Source of the DNA: CAZAJT01 sp964485585
GTDB taxonomy: Bacteria; Patescibacteriota; Microgenomatia; UBA1406; GWC2-37-13
DNA: 15,207 nucleotides
Reading direction: 5' to 3'
Assembly: GCA_964485585.1 (NCBI GenBank)
Contig: CAZAJT010000023.1
Coordinates: 1 to 15,207 of the forward strand
Shown piece after piece: positions 5,367 through 11,977 of the stretch (its first letter is position 1; each line of letters starts with the position of its first letter). Under the pieces are notes generated by a model. The model had not been told where the DNA came from. It worked only from the letters and a program-made list of their open reading frames with translations, and made no database searches. Position numbers and translations under genes: made by a program.

Positions 5367-6743
5367 TACTTCACCATCCTCCGCTATCAGACATTGTATG
5401 CTTCCTATTTTGATCTCGGCATTATGCATCAGACAGTTTACAACACATATCAATCACTTCTCAATCTGGATTTCTCACGAATTCTTGAGCTGACGGACCC
5501 ATTTGGCCCTGATCAAATTAAGCGAATGGCGATACATAATGATATCTTGCTTGCTCTCCTTGCTCCACTTTACTTTATCTATTCCGGCCCTGAAACATTA
5601 CTCATTGTGCAGACGGTTGTGATAGCGCTTGGAGCACTGGCAGTGTATGGCATAGCACAGTTCGTATTTAACAAAAACGGTTTTAAGAATCTAGTATCGT
5701 TGGTCTTTGCAGCCGCATATTTACTCTACCCCCCCCTTCAGCGTATGAATATTTATGATTTTCATGCGGTGGCTCTTGCGACAACATTTCTTCTTTTCAT
5801 GTTTTACTTTTGGTTAAAAAAAAGATACATCCCCAGCTTTCTGTTTTTCCTATTAAGTATTATTTCAAAAGAACAGGTAGCATTGACTACTCTATTCTTT
5901 GGATTGTATGCGCTCTATACTTCGAGACGGAATTTTTTATTTTCCCTAGCAATAATCTCATTGAGCATTATTTGGTTTCTTGCTTCAGTTCTTTTCGTCA
6001 TTCCTTATTTTCGAGGGGAGGCTCATTTCGCACTTGAATATTATGAAGGATTTAATCCAGCAAACCTTATGAAAAATGTCTTTCATATTGATACTCTTAG
6101 GTACTTTTTCTTTCTTTTTGGACCGTTAGGATTTCTATCGTTTTTTTCTCCGCTTCAGTTTTTGATTGCTCTTCCTGAATTTGCCATAAACCTTCTTTCG
6201 AACAGTTGGAATATGCGAAATATTATTTTTCACTACACCGCAGTCATTCAACCGTTTGTATTTATATCAGCAATTTATGGAACAAAAAAATCTATTGAGA
6301 TGCTTGAAAGATCTGGGAAGCGAAGGCGAATCAGACTCGACAAAGGCGCAGCTATAGCATTATTCATCTTGTTCTTCACGTTAATTTTCGCCCTTAGCAA
6401 GGGTCCTCTTCCCTTTTCTCGTGAACAGGACATTCACCCGCTTCAGTATCCGCAGGTTGAACGAAATGAGATTGTACAATGGAAACAATTGTTACAAAAT
6501 GATGCTATTAAGGTTTCGACAACAGGCCAACTCGCTCCTCATTTTACTTCGCGAAGATATTTCTATACGTTCTCAGAATATTATTATTTAGCTGATTATA
6601 TTGTGTTACGGCTCGGAGAGATATATAATTATCCGGAAAAGGATACGCTTATTCCTTTGTATGCTCAGCTTGTCTTTGATCCCCGATTTGAGAAAGTGTA
6701 TAAAAAGGGGGATTTTGAAGTATATAAAAAAACAAGAAATTGA
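5367..6743 (+). CDS. DUF2079 polytopic membrane protein (5' end lost in gap)
   Basis: 459 residues are visible, with about ten hydrophobic segments and a C-terminal soluble part. The opening ILRYQTLYASYFDLGIMHQT, a conserved aromatic/FDLGI stretch, and the downstream IYDFHAVALATTFLLFMFYF are typical of DUF2079. This family is related to GT-C-fold glycosyltransferases and is common next to surface-polysaccharide genes. The C-terminal part (about the last 100 residues, from HPLQYPQVERNEIVQWKQLL) is soluble, as in relatives. The acidic pair expected near the N-terminus of GT-C enzymes may lie in the missing part. The next gene, a GT2, starts 25 nt downstream, so co-transcription is likely. A role in transferring lipid-linked sugars at the outer membrane face is inferred from fold and context only. 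Confidence 0.8.
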   Translation, partial: YFTILRYQTLYASYFDLGIMHQTVYNTYQSLLNLDFSRILELTDPFGPDQIKRMAIHNDILLALLAPLYFIYSGPETLLIVQTVVIALGALAVYGIAQFVFNKNGFKNLVSLVFAAAYLLYPPLQRMNIYDFHAVALATTFLLFMFYFWLKKRYIPSFLFFLLSIISKEQVALTTLFFGLYALYTSRRNFLFSLAIISLSIIWFLASVLFVIPYFRGEAHFALEYYEGFNPANLMKNVFHIDTLRYFFFLFGPLGFLSFFSPLQFLIALPEFAINLLSNSWNMRNIIFHYTAVIQPFVFISAIYGTKKSIEMLERSGKRRRIRLDKGAAIALFILFFTLIFALSKGPLPFSREQDIHPLQYPQVERNEIVQWKQLLQNDAIKVSTTGQLAPHFTSRRYFYTFSEYYYLADYIVLRLGEIYNYPEKDTLIPLYAQLVFDPRFEKVYKKGDFEVYKKTRN

Positions 6744-6768
6744 TTAGTTCAACTATTTTAACTTATCT

Positions 6769-7662
6769 ATGATTTCAGTAATAATTCCTTTCCATAACGA
6801 AAAAGAGAATCTGCCGATCCTCTTTGACCAGCTTGCCAAGGAACTAAAAAAAAATGCAATCAAGCATGAAATTATTTTTGTAGACGATGGTTCTACTGAT
6901 AATGGTAGTAAAGAGATCAAAAGTGATGAGTATCCCGTGTTGCAGCTTGTGCAACATCGAAAACGATTTGGTAAAGGTAGAGCTTTGACGACAGGGTTTT
7001 CTCACACCAAAGGGGACATTATTGTCTTCATGGATGCAGATCTGCAAAATGATCCCGCTGATATTTCTCGCTTGCTCTCAAAGTTAGATGAAGGTTACGA
7101 TCTAATTAATGGTTACCGGAAAATACGAAATGATGGCGTTGATAAAACATTGCCATCAAAGATCTACAACAGACTCATTGCTGCTTTATTTTCTTTTCGC
7201 CTTCATGATATTAACTGCGGATTTAAGGCAATGCGTCGTGAGGTGCTGGAAAACGTAACGTTATATGGCGACAACTACAGAATTCTCCCAATTCTTGCAA
7301 AACATGAAGGTTTTCGCATTGGCGAAATTGAAGTTACCCATCATCCCCGAAAATTTGGTACTTCTAAATATGGTCCATTTCGTTATCTATTCGGATTATT
7401 TGATGTTGTCTCACATTTTTTTCTGTTACAGTATTTTGAGAAGCCGCTGCATTTCTTTGGAGGTGTTGGTAGCATCTTATTAAGTGTTGGGATGTTTATT
7501 CTCCTTTATCTTGGTATCGAGCGAATTTTTTTCCAGCAAATGCTTTATCGTCGACCCATTCTGTTTCTTGGGTTGTTACTCGTTATCGTCGGCGTTCAAA
7601 TTATTGCCACTGGATTTATTGGCGAATTAATTGTATATCTTAATAAAAGGGGCAAACGGTAA
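6769..7662 (+). CDS. GT2 glycosyltransferase, DPM1/ArnC-like, with C-terminal TM pair
   Basis: This 297-residue enzyme should transfer a sugar from a nucleotide donor to polyprenyl phosphate, or extend a glycan, at the cytoplasmic membrane face. The GT-A domain occupies about 1-215: MISVIIPFHNEKENL at the start, VDDGSTD (38-44) for nucleotide binding, MDADLQNDP (88-96) with the metal-binding DxD-like motif, and INGYRKIR (113-120), a conserved motif in the DPM1/GtrB branch. Two hydrophobic segments follow (about 229-251 and 263-291), as in GtrB and ArnC. It lies 25 nt after the DUF2079 gene and 6 nt before the EamA transporter, so these three look like one operon. A lipid-linked sugar made here could feed the GT-C-like neighbours. 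Donor and acceptor cannot be read from sequence. Confidence 0.88.
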   Translation: MISVIIPFHNEKENLPILFDQLAKELKKNAIKHEIIFVDDGSTDNGSKEIKSDEYPVLQLVQHRKRFGKGRALTTGFSHTKGDIIVFMDADLQNDPADISRLLSKLDEGYDLINGYRKIRNDGVDKTLPSKIYNRLIAALFSFRLHDINCGFKAMRREVLENVTLYGDNYRILPILAKHEGFRIGEIEVTHHPRKFGTSKYGPFRYLFGLFDVVSHFFLLQYFEKPLHFFGGVGSILLSVGMFILLYLGIERIFFQQMLYRRPILFLGLLLVIVGVQIIATGFIGELIVYLNKRGKR

Positions 7663-7668
7663 TGATAT

Positions 7669-8586
7669 ATGAATGGAGTACTTGCTTTAATTATTGCTAA
7701 CATTATATGGGGTGGCGCCGGTCCAATCTTCAAATTTGCTCTTTCTAATATTCCGCCATTCACCCTTGCATTTATCCGGTTCTTCGGCGCATTTATTATA
7801 TTCTCGCCGATTTTATTCAAGTATAATATTTTTTCGATAAGACCTCGTCAGTGGTTATTGATACTAACCGGAGCTTTTTTTGCGATTACGGTAAACATCT
7901 CGTTTTTCTTTCTCGGTTTGCAGCGGACAGACAGCATAAATATTTCAATCATTGCTTCGGGTAGCCCCCTTTTTCTTTTCTTGCTCTCTGTGCTGATTCT
8001 GCATGAAAAACCAGTGTCGAAGGTGTTTAGTGGTATGCTCATATCGTTTCTCGGAGTACTGGTAATTATTTTTTCACCACTTCTTCTGAAAGGGCAAGGA
8101 TCAGCTCAACAAACTGCTTTGATAGGAAACCTTATGTTTGTGGTTTCGGTACTGGGAGTAACGATTGCTCCACTATTCTGGAAAGGAGTCATGGAAAAAA
8201 TAAGTCCATATGTTGTAACAGTTATTAGCTTCTTTTTTTCTTCACTCACATTTCTGCCATTTATGATAGAGGAGCTCAGGACATGGAATTTTTCAAATCT
8301 CAACGGAGCAGGTATTACCGGTATAATCTACGGTATATTCTTTTCGTCAGCAGCCGCATACTTTTTTTATATCTATGGTATCTCAAAGATCAAGGCACAA
8401 GAAGTTGGTTTGTTTCAATATATTGATCCGGTGGTCGCAGTGCTTATAGCAGGGCCGTTGTTACAAGAATTTCCCACAACATATTTCTTTGTTGGCAGCA
8501 TTCTCGTTTTTGCGGGAGTATATGTCAGTGAACGACGGATTCCCTATCACCCATTCCATAAGCTTCGTCCCTCTCGCTCGGAATGA
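7669..8586 (+). CDS. EamA/DMT-family transporter, ten TM segments
   Basis: This 305-residue integral membrane protein consists of two EamA repeats (about 3-135 and 150-290), each with five hydrophobic helices. MNGVLALIIANIIWGGAGPI at the start and FIRFFGAFIIF in helix 2 are characteristic. The superfamily exports or exchanges small metabolites, including nucleotide-sugar and lipid-linked-sugar carriers. The setting between a polyprenyl-type glycosyltransferase and galE makes a sugar-related substrate plausible but unproven. The ATG is 6 nt after the GT2 stop codon, pointing to translational coupling. The natural end of the fold is near VYVSERR; the last ten or so codons, ending HKLRPSRSE, lie within a palindromic-repeat half (8561-8590), so a dispersed repeat seems to have supplied the C-terminal tail and stop codon. 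Confidence 0.85.
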   Translation: MNGVLALIIANIIWGGAGPIFKFALSNIPPFTLAFIRFFGAFIIFSPILFKYNIFSIRPRQWLLILTGAFFAITVNISFFFLGLQRTDSINISIIASGSPLFLFLLSVLILHEKPVSKVFSGMLISFLGVLVIIFSPLLLKGQGSAQQTALIGNLMFVVSVLGVTIAPLFWKGVMEKISPYVVTVISFFFSSLTFLPFMIEELRTWNFSNLNGAGITGIIYGIFFSSAAAYFFYIYGISKIKAQEVGLFQYIDPVVAVLIAGPLLQEFPTTYFFVGSILVFAGVYVSERRIPYHPFHKLRPSRSE

Positions 8587-8590
8587 CAGT
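8561..8590. repeat. Half of a dispersed palindromic repeat overlapping the end of the EamA gene
   Basis: TCGGAATGACA (8578-8588) is identical to 9730-9740, the right end of the full element. The preceding CTTCGTCCCTCTCG is the kind of arm seen in such repeats. It supplies the last codons and the TGA of the transporter gene. Confidence 0.6.
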
Positions 8591-8591
8591 C

Positions 8592-8621
8592 TAGCAAATT
8601 ATCATATGTTTTTGTTAAAAT
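8592..8621 (+). promoter_or_regulatory. Promoter for galE with extended -10 and leaderless spacing
   Basis: TAGCAA (8592-8597) and TAAAAT (8616-8621) are 18 nt apart. TG at 8613-8614 makes the -10 an extended one. Six nt separate it from the galE ATG at 8628, so the mRNA should start at or next to the codon. Confidence 0.6.
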
Positions 8622-8627
8622 ATCATA

Positions 8628-9638
8628 ATGGCAAAACGCGTTCTCATCACGGGTGCAGGTGGATATATTGGTTCTGTTGCAACCTATCTTCTGCTGCAGA
8701 ATAGTTACGAGGTTGTTGCGCTCGATAATTTTTCAACCGGATACCGACAGCCTCTCGAGATTCTTCAGGAGAAATTTGGTCAGGAAAAGTTGCGCTTTTA
8801 CGAAGCGGATTTGAAAGACGACCTCTCCTCTATTCTCGATAAAGAACAAAATATTGATGCGGTAATTCATTATGCCGCTTCATGCTTAGTCGATGAATCA
8901 ATGAAAGATCCCGAGAAGTATTTTTCAAATAATGTCTGCGGGACACAAAAGCTTCTCAAGACGTTGATGCATCATAATATCAGAAAAATTGTTTTTTCCT
9001 CCACCTGCGCAGTTTATGGTGAAGCCGATTATGTTCCGATTGATGAAACACATCCCACGAGACCAACCAATCCGTATGGTGAATCGAAGCGGATAATTGA
9101 GAAAATGATGGAATGGTATGGCGAGCTGAAAGGTTTGCGTTACGTGGCGCTTCGATACTTCAATGTCTGCGGAGCTTCTGACGATGGGTTTATTGGCGAT
9201 TCCAAAAGACCATCTTCCCTTTTGGTGCAGAATGCGGTGCGGGGCGCGCTTAGCATCGAGCCATTTTTCCTCACCTGTCCGGAAGTTGACACGCCAGATA
9301 AAACGCCGATTCGAGATTATGTAAACGTCGTTGATTTAAACGAGGCACATATAGCAGCGTTACACCATCTTGATCAAGGAGGTAAGAGTGACATTATTAA
9401 TCTTGGAACCGGAACAGGAAACTCGGTGCTTGAGATTGTTAGTAATGTTGAGGAACTAACCGGTAGAAAGATTGAGCTTCAGAAAACCATCCATCGTCAG
9501 GGTGAGTACGCAAAGATGATCGCGTCAATCGAAAAAGCAAACAAAGTCCTCGGATGGTCACCGAAGCGTACGATAGCCGACAGCGTGCAGTCATTAATGA
9601 AATGGTACACGAATCATCCTAGAGGTTGGGAGAGGTGA
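8628..9638 (+). CDS. galE: UDP-glucose 4-epimerase (GalE)
   Basis: This extended short-chain dehydrogenase interconverts UDP-glucose and UDP-galactose, or the N-acetyl forms, through a keto intermediate using bound NAD, supplying galactose donors for glycan assembly. The 336-residue length is standard. The NAD motif is TGAGGYIG (8-15), and LDNFSTG (32-38) binds the adenosine ribose. SSTCAVYG (124-131) carries the Ser/Thr of the active site, and YGESK gives catalytic Y150 and K154. TPIRDYVNVVDLNEAHI is the GalE C-terminal signature. It has its own promoter rather than relying on the transporter upstream. A repeat-rich spacer of 127 nt separates it from the nucleotidyltransferase gene, whose product could make related nucleotide sugars. 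UDP-Glc versus UDP-GlcNAc preference is undetermined. Confidence 0.92.
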   Translation: MAKRVLITGAGGYIGSVATYLLLQNSYEVVALDNFSTGYRQPLEILQEKFGQEKLRFYEADLKDDLSSILDKEQNIDAVIHYAASCLVDESMKDPEKYFSNNVCGTQKLLKTLMHHNIRKIVFSSTCAVYGEADYVPIDETHPTRPTNPYGESKRIIEKMMEWYGELKGLRYVALRYFNVCGASDDGFIGDSKRPSSLLVQNAVRGALSIEPFFLTCPEVDTPDKTPIRDYVNVVDLNEAHIAALHHLDQGGKSDIINLGTGTGNSVLEIVSNVEELTGRKIELQKTIHRQGEYAKMIASIEKANKVLGWSPKRTIADSVQSLMKWYTNHPRGWER

Positions 9639-9640
9639 TC

Positions 9641-9668
9641 GTATAACGTATAACGTGTAACTTGTAAC
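9641..9668 (+). repeat. Heptamer tandem array, four units of GTATAAC type
   Basis: Four consecutive 7-mers read GTATAAC, GTATAAC, GTGTAAC, TTGTAAC, starting 2 nt after the galE stop codon. A matching array lies in inverted orientation at 9747-9774. Confidence 0.85.
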
Positions 9669-9677
9669 GAAAATAAA

Positions 9678-9740
9678 TGTCATCCTGAATTTATTTCAGG
9701 ATCCTCCCATAGAAGATTCCGAAACAAGTTCGGAATGACA
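9678..9740. repeat. Composite palindromic repeat with two hairpins and inverted ends
   Basis: The ends TGTCAT (9678-9683) and ATGACA (9735-9740) are inverted repeats. Inside are ATCCTGAA-TTTAT-TTCAGGAT (9682-9702) and ATTCCGAA-ACAAG-TTCGGAAT (9716-9736), both perfect 8-bp stems. The left arm shares TGTCATCCTGAA with the element at 4274-4304, the right arm TCGGAATGACA with 8578-8588. It is a full member of a dispersed family in this genome. Confidence 0.85.
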
Positions 9741-9746
9741 AAAAAC

Positions 9747-9774
9747 TCTACACGCTATACGTTACATGCTACAC
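9747..9774 (-). repeat. Inverted heptamer array facing the 9641 array
   Basis: On the minus strand from 9774 the units are GTGTAGC, ATGTAAC, GTATAGC and GTGTAGA. Positions 9747-9764 match the reverse complement of 9644-9661 at 16 of 18 positions, so the two arrays form an inverted pair around the palindromic element. The start codon of the next gene (9766) lies inside this array. Confidence 0.75.
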
Positions 9775-10530
9775 AATAGTACCGCGTCTATAATCCTCGC
9801 CGCAGGTAGGGGGACAAGATTAAACTCTACCCATAAGAATAAAGTGGTGCTTCCTTTTATGGGAAAACCGATGATTATGTATGGAGTTGAATTGTTACAG
9901 AAGATTTCTTCCCCGGTTGTGGTGGTCGTTGGCGCATATGGTGAAAGTGTCAAACAGGCATTGGAAAGTTTTGATGTCGTTTATGCGAATCAGCCTGAGC
10001 AACTTGGTACCGGTCATGCAGTAACCGTTGGTATAGCGGCACTGCTCTCCTACTCTCCTGAAAAAGTTCTCGTAGGATATGGTGACCATATGATGTTTTA
10101 TTCAAAAAAAACCATTAAACAATTGCTAAAAAAACATGAAGAAGAAAAAGCAACGGTATCGTTGATAACGACCTTATATGATAGACCGGATGAGCTTGCA
10201 TGGGGAAGAATTATACGAGATGAAAACAGAAATATTATTAATGTTGTCGAACAGAAAGATGCAGCAGAGGATCAGAGAGGGATCAAAGAATTAAATGCTG
10301 GTTTTTACTGTTTTAATTATGAGTTTCTCAAGGATGCCAGCCCTCGATTAGCAGAATCACCCGTTACCAACGAATACTACATAAATGACTATATTACGAT
10401 TGCTGCGATAGAAGGAAGAAAGGTAATTGGATTTCAGGTTCCTTTTAATGAAGTCGGCATCGGAATTAATAAACCAGAAGAGCTTGAGTCGAGTCAAAAC
10501 ATCTTCCGTAAGACGCATAATAACGGCTAA
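9766..10530 (+). CDS. NTP-transferase (GlmU N-domain-like nucleotidyltransferase)
   Basis: This 254-residue protein should condense a sugar 1-phosphate with a nucleoside triphosphate, most likely UTP with GlcNAc-1-phosphate, to form a nucleotide sugar in the cytoplasm. The signature loop is LAAGRGTRL (11-19), with K26 close to the usual conserved Lys position. PEQLGTGHAV (77-86) is the GlmU/RmlA-type uracil and substrate loop, and VGYGDHMM (103-110) carries the metal-binding Asp (D107). NEYYINDYI near the C-terminus matches the GlmU pattern NxEYYLTD. The left-handed beta-helix acyltransferase domain of full GlmU is absent, so acetylation must occur elsewhere or another sugar is used. ATG 9766 is the only canonical in-frame start ahead of the loop and lies within a heptamer repeat, giving six extra residues compared with usual starts. 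Confidence 0.82.
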   Translation: MLHNSTASIILAAGRGTRLNSTHKNKVVLPFMGKPMIMYGVELLQKISSPVVVVVGAYGESVKQALESFDVVYANQPEQLGTGHAVTVGIAALLSYSPEKVLVGYGDHMMFYSKKTIKQLLKKHEEEKATVSLITTLYDRPDELAWGRIIRDENRNIINVVEQKDAAEDQRGIKELNAGFYCFNYEFLKDASPRLAESPVTNEYYINDYITIAAIEGRKVIGFQVPFNEVGIGINKPEELESSQNIFRKTHNNG

Positions 10531-10535
10531 AATTT

Positions 10536-10543
10536 GTTATAAT
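10536..10543 (+). promoter_or_regulatory. Extended -10 promoter of the tRNA-Gly RNA unit
   Basis: TG-T-TATAAT (extended -10 with a consensus hexamer at 10538-10543) lies 8 nt before the hairpin RNA at 10552. A start near 10550 would place the hairpin at the extreme 5' end. No good -35 is seen, as often with extended -10 promoters. It begins 6 nt after the stop codon of the upstream gene. Confidence 0.65.
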
Positions 10544-10551
10544 AGATAAGC

Positions 10552-10616
10552 GTGGATTGTTGCATGAGCCTCCATACAACCGCCCCGGTTGTACACGGAC
10601 TTACAAGACAATCCGC
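10552..10616 (+). ncRNA. Unidentified ~65-nt hairpin RNA upstream of tRNA-Gly
   Basis: GTGGATTGT (10552-10560) pairs with ACAATCCGC (10608-10616) over 9 bp with one G-U. At the tip TACAACCG-CCC-CGGTTGTA (10575-10593) is a perfect 8-bp stem with a 3-nt loop. Between them the strands TGCATGAGCCTCCA and CACGGACTTACAAG are both 14 nt and could form short pairs (TGAG with CTTA, CC with GG) inside internal loops. The arrangement is an elongated hairpin bearing symmetric internal loops, right after a strong -10. There is no start codon with a plausible ORF and no SRP signature (GGAAG loop) at the tip. It is probably co-transcribed with tRNA-Gly 40 nt downstream. I do not recognise the family. Confidence 0.5.
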
Positions 10617-10626
10617 ACTAACTAAA

Positions 10627-10654
10627 AACTAACAACTAACAACTAATAACTAGT
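10627..10654 (+). repeat. Heptamer tandem array, four units of AACTAAC type
   Basis: Units are AACTAAC, AACTAAC, AACTAAT, AACTAGT, ending 2 nt before tRNA-Gly. As in the 9641 array, there are four 7-mers, most ending in TAAC or a one-base variant. Confidence 0.8.
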
Positions 10655-10656
10655 AT

Positions 10657-10730
10657 GCGGGATTAGTTGAGTGGCCCAATATCTCCCTTCCAAGGAGAAG
10701 ACACGGGTTCAATTCCCGTATCCCGCTCCA
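10657..10730 (+). tRNA. tRNA-Gly (anticodon TCC), CCA encoded
   Basis: The acceptor stem is GCGGGAT/ATCCCGC (10657-10663 with 10720-10726), the D-stem GTTG/CAAT (10666-10669 with 10677-10680), the anticodon stem TCTCC/GGAGA (10682-10686 with 10694-10698) with loop CTTCCAA, and the T-stem ACGGG/CCCGT with loop TTCAATT (10703-10719). Anticodon TCC is at 10689-10691, which is glycine. T10727 is the discriminator and CCA follows in the DNA at 10728-10730, unlike the tRNA-Pro in this window. Confidence 0.95.
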
Positions 10731-10731
10731 G

Positions 10732-10754
10732 ACCGGACATAAGTCCGGTTTTTT
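10732..10754 (+). terminator. Intrinsic terminator after tRNA-Gly
   Basis: ACCGGAC (10732-10738), loop ATAA, GTCCGGT (10743-10749), then a T-run. A perfect 7-bp GC-rich stem directly followed by six T is a textbook factor-independent terminator, and it starts 2 nt after the encoded CCA. Confidence 0.92.
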
Positions 10755-10858
10755 ATTTTTAGCCAAGGAAACAACCTTTTCTCTGGTTCGAGCCTCAATT
10801 TTTGCAGAAATTCACTTAGCCTGGAAGATTACAACACCGGTGATGAGAATCGAACCTG

Positions 10859-11863
10859 TTAAGTATCTAAGGATTCCAGTAGAGGCAACACATCAGTCCA
10901 TTTTAGTAGTTTGGCCGGATAATCTTTCATCAACTGAGTTCTCCCTTCAAGTCTATTTCTAACTCTTTTGTCTGCAACAACATAACTAGCGTAAGGCAAG
11001 ATAGTAGACATATGGTGAATATCCATGACGTCTCCCGGAGACACAGCTTCATTACCAGAAACAAGTTCAGCAAGAAGCCTTGTCCCAACATTAACAAAAG
11101 GAATTTGTTCGTACTCAGTTGAGGAGTAAAAAGCAAGAACATCTGTCAGAGCATCTTGTTTGCCTGAATAATGTTCCCACCATGAAAGCGGTGTTCCAGC
11201 GATATCTACACTTTGCATGTATTCTTCTTCAGAAATTGGAAGTTTATGAATAGTTTTAGCAGCAATATTTGCCATAACATGAGCTATTGCTTCTGCGGAA
11301 CCCTTAAATTCTCTAGCCAATGTTGTCTGGTAATTTATTTTCTTTGCGCGCGCATTTTGCCTTAATGCTTCCCAATCCTTGGCAATTGACTTATGAATAG
11401 CAATTTGATTGTCAATTTGTTTTTGCGTCTGTGGAATATGAACAGAAACAATATATTTATCGTTTCTATCAATTGTTTTTATAGGATCATCGGCAAAAAT
11501 ATCCTTCCAAGGAAATCCAACTTCTGATTGCTTCTCTATGAAAGCCTTCATCATGCGCTGAATTTGGAGATGTTCGACGGCTACATAAATATTTAGAGAT
11601 ATCCCCAGAGACATTTGTGCTTGAATTTCTCGTGACTTTTCAACAATCTTTTTGTTGTTACTGACTCCGATTTCAATATCTTGATCGCCTTCAGGACAAA
11701 TTAGTTTCTTCTTTTTTGTTAGGGAAATAATTTTATCCAAAATCTTCTCCGCGTTCTTTCTTCTAGAAATGTCAATACTATCTAGGGCAGCAGCCATTTC
11801 GAGTATGCACCAAGTATCAAGCCATAAAATAGGAATGGGTGGTTTGGTTAAAATTATTTTCAT
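10859..11863 (-). CDS. PIN-like domain protein of unknown function
   Basis: The 334-residue protein shows a split pattern reminiscent of PIN-fold nucleases. Near the N-terminus is ILWLDTWCILEMA, with an Asp (D16) on the first strand followed by an acidic helix. Near the C-terminus is PGDVMDIHHMSTILPYASYV and then VADKRV, giving D278, D281, H283/H284 and D298, the arrangement of metal-binding carboxylates in larger PIN-like proteins. The middle (about 60-260) is helical and charged with no recognised motif. PIN nucleases cut single-stranded RNA, but activity here is only inferred, and the protein is far longer than VapC toxins; no antitoxin-like partner is adjacent. The gene runs toward the tRNA-Gly unit and has its own -10 and a structured leader of about 90 nt. 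The reading frame is intact. Confidence 0.6.
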   Translation of the reverse strand: MKIILTKPPIPILWLDTWCILEMAAALDSIDISRRKNAEKILDKIISLTKKKKLICPEGDQDIEIGVSNNKKIVEKSREIQAQMSLGISLNIYVAVEHLQIQRMMKAFIEKQSEVGFPWKDIFADDPIKTIDRNDKYIVSVHIPQTQKQIDNQIAIHKSIAKDWEALRQNARAKKINYQTTLAREFKGSAEAIAHVMANIAAKTIHKLPISEEEYMQSVDIAGTPLSWWEHYSGKQDALTDVLAFYSSTEYEQIPFVNVGTRLLAELVSGNEAVSPGDVMDIHHMSTILPYASYVVADKRVRNRLEGRTQLMKDYPAKLLKWTDVLPLLESLDT

Positions 11864-11873
11864 TCAAAAAGTC

Positions 11874-11947
11874 GATCTCCGTGGCTAAGATGGATCACTC
11901 ATCTGCCATCAGTTCTCTAAAAGTAAGATACCCTCACCACAGAGATC
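11874..11947 (-). promoter_or_regulatory. Structured leader of the PIN-like gene, terminator-like stem before the start codon
   Basis: On the minus strand GATCTCTGTGG (11947-11937) pairs with CCACGGAGATC (11884-11874) over 11 positions, one of them G-U. Within the loop GATGG/CCATC can form a second hairpin. The outer stem is followed after 3 nt by TTTTT and then the ATG at 11863. It could be an attenuator for the PIN-like gene, or the terminator of the upstream RibD-C gene. Confidence 0.45.
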
Positions 11948-11960
11948 ATTCGGTAAGACA

Positions 11961-11966
11961 ATTATA
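11961..11966 (-). promoter_or_regulatory. -10 box ahead of the PIN-like gene leader
   Basis: Consensus TATAAT on the minus strand, placing a start near 11954, just before the first strand of the 11-bp stem. No clear -35 at normal spacing. Confidence 0.4.
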
Positions 11967-11977
11967 CTACTAGAGGT

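Noticed and set aside
4350..6743. A 797-residue Xer-membrane fusion protein
   Set aside because: It is bridged only by 100 N. Both parts are recognisable separate families, and the stop and start codons must lie in the gap.
10552..10616. SRP (4.5S-like) RNA or T-box leader
   Set aside because: The tip loop is CCC rather than GGAA-type and the conserved SRP internal-loop bases are missing. T-box features (specifier loop, antiterminator UGGN bulge) are not seen, and the downstream gene is a tRNA, not an aminoacylation gene.
10780..10858. A third degenerate copy of the structured repeat, or a tRNA remnant
   Set aside because: TGCA, TGGA, TTACAA and a GGTTCGA string occur in a similar order, but spacing differs, the T-stem does not pair and most positions mismatch. 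Too weak to annotate.
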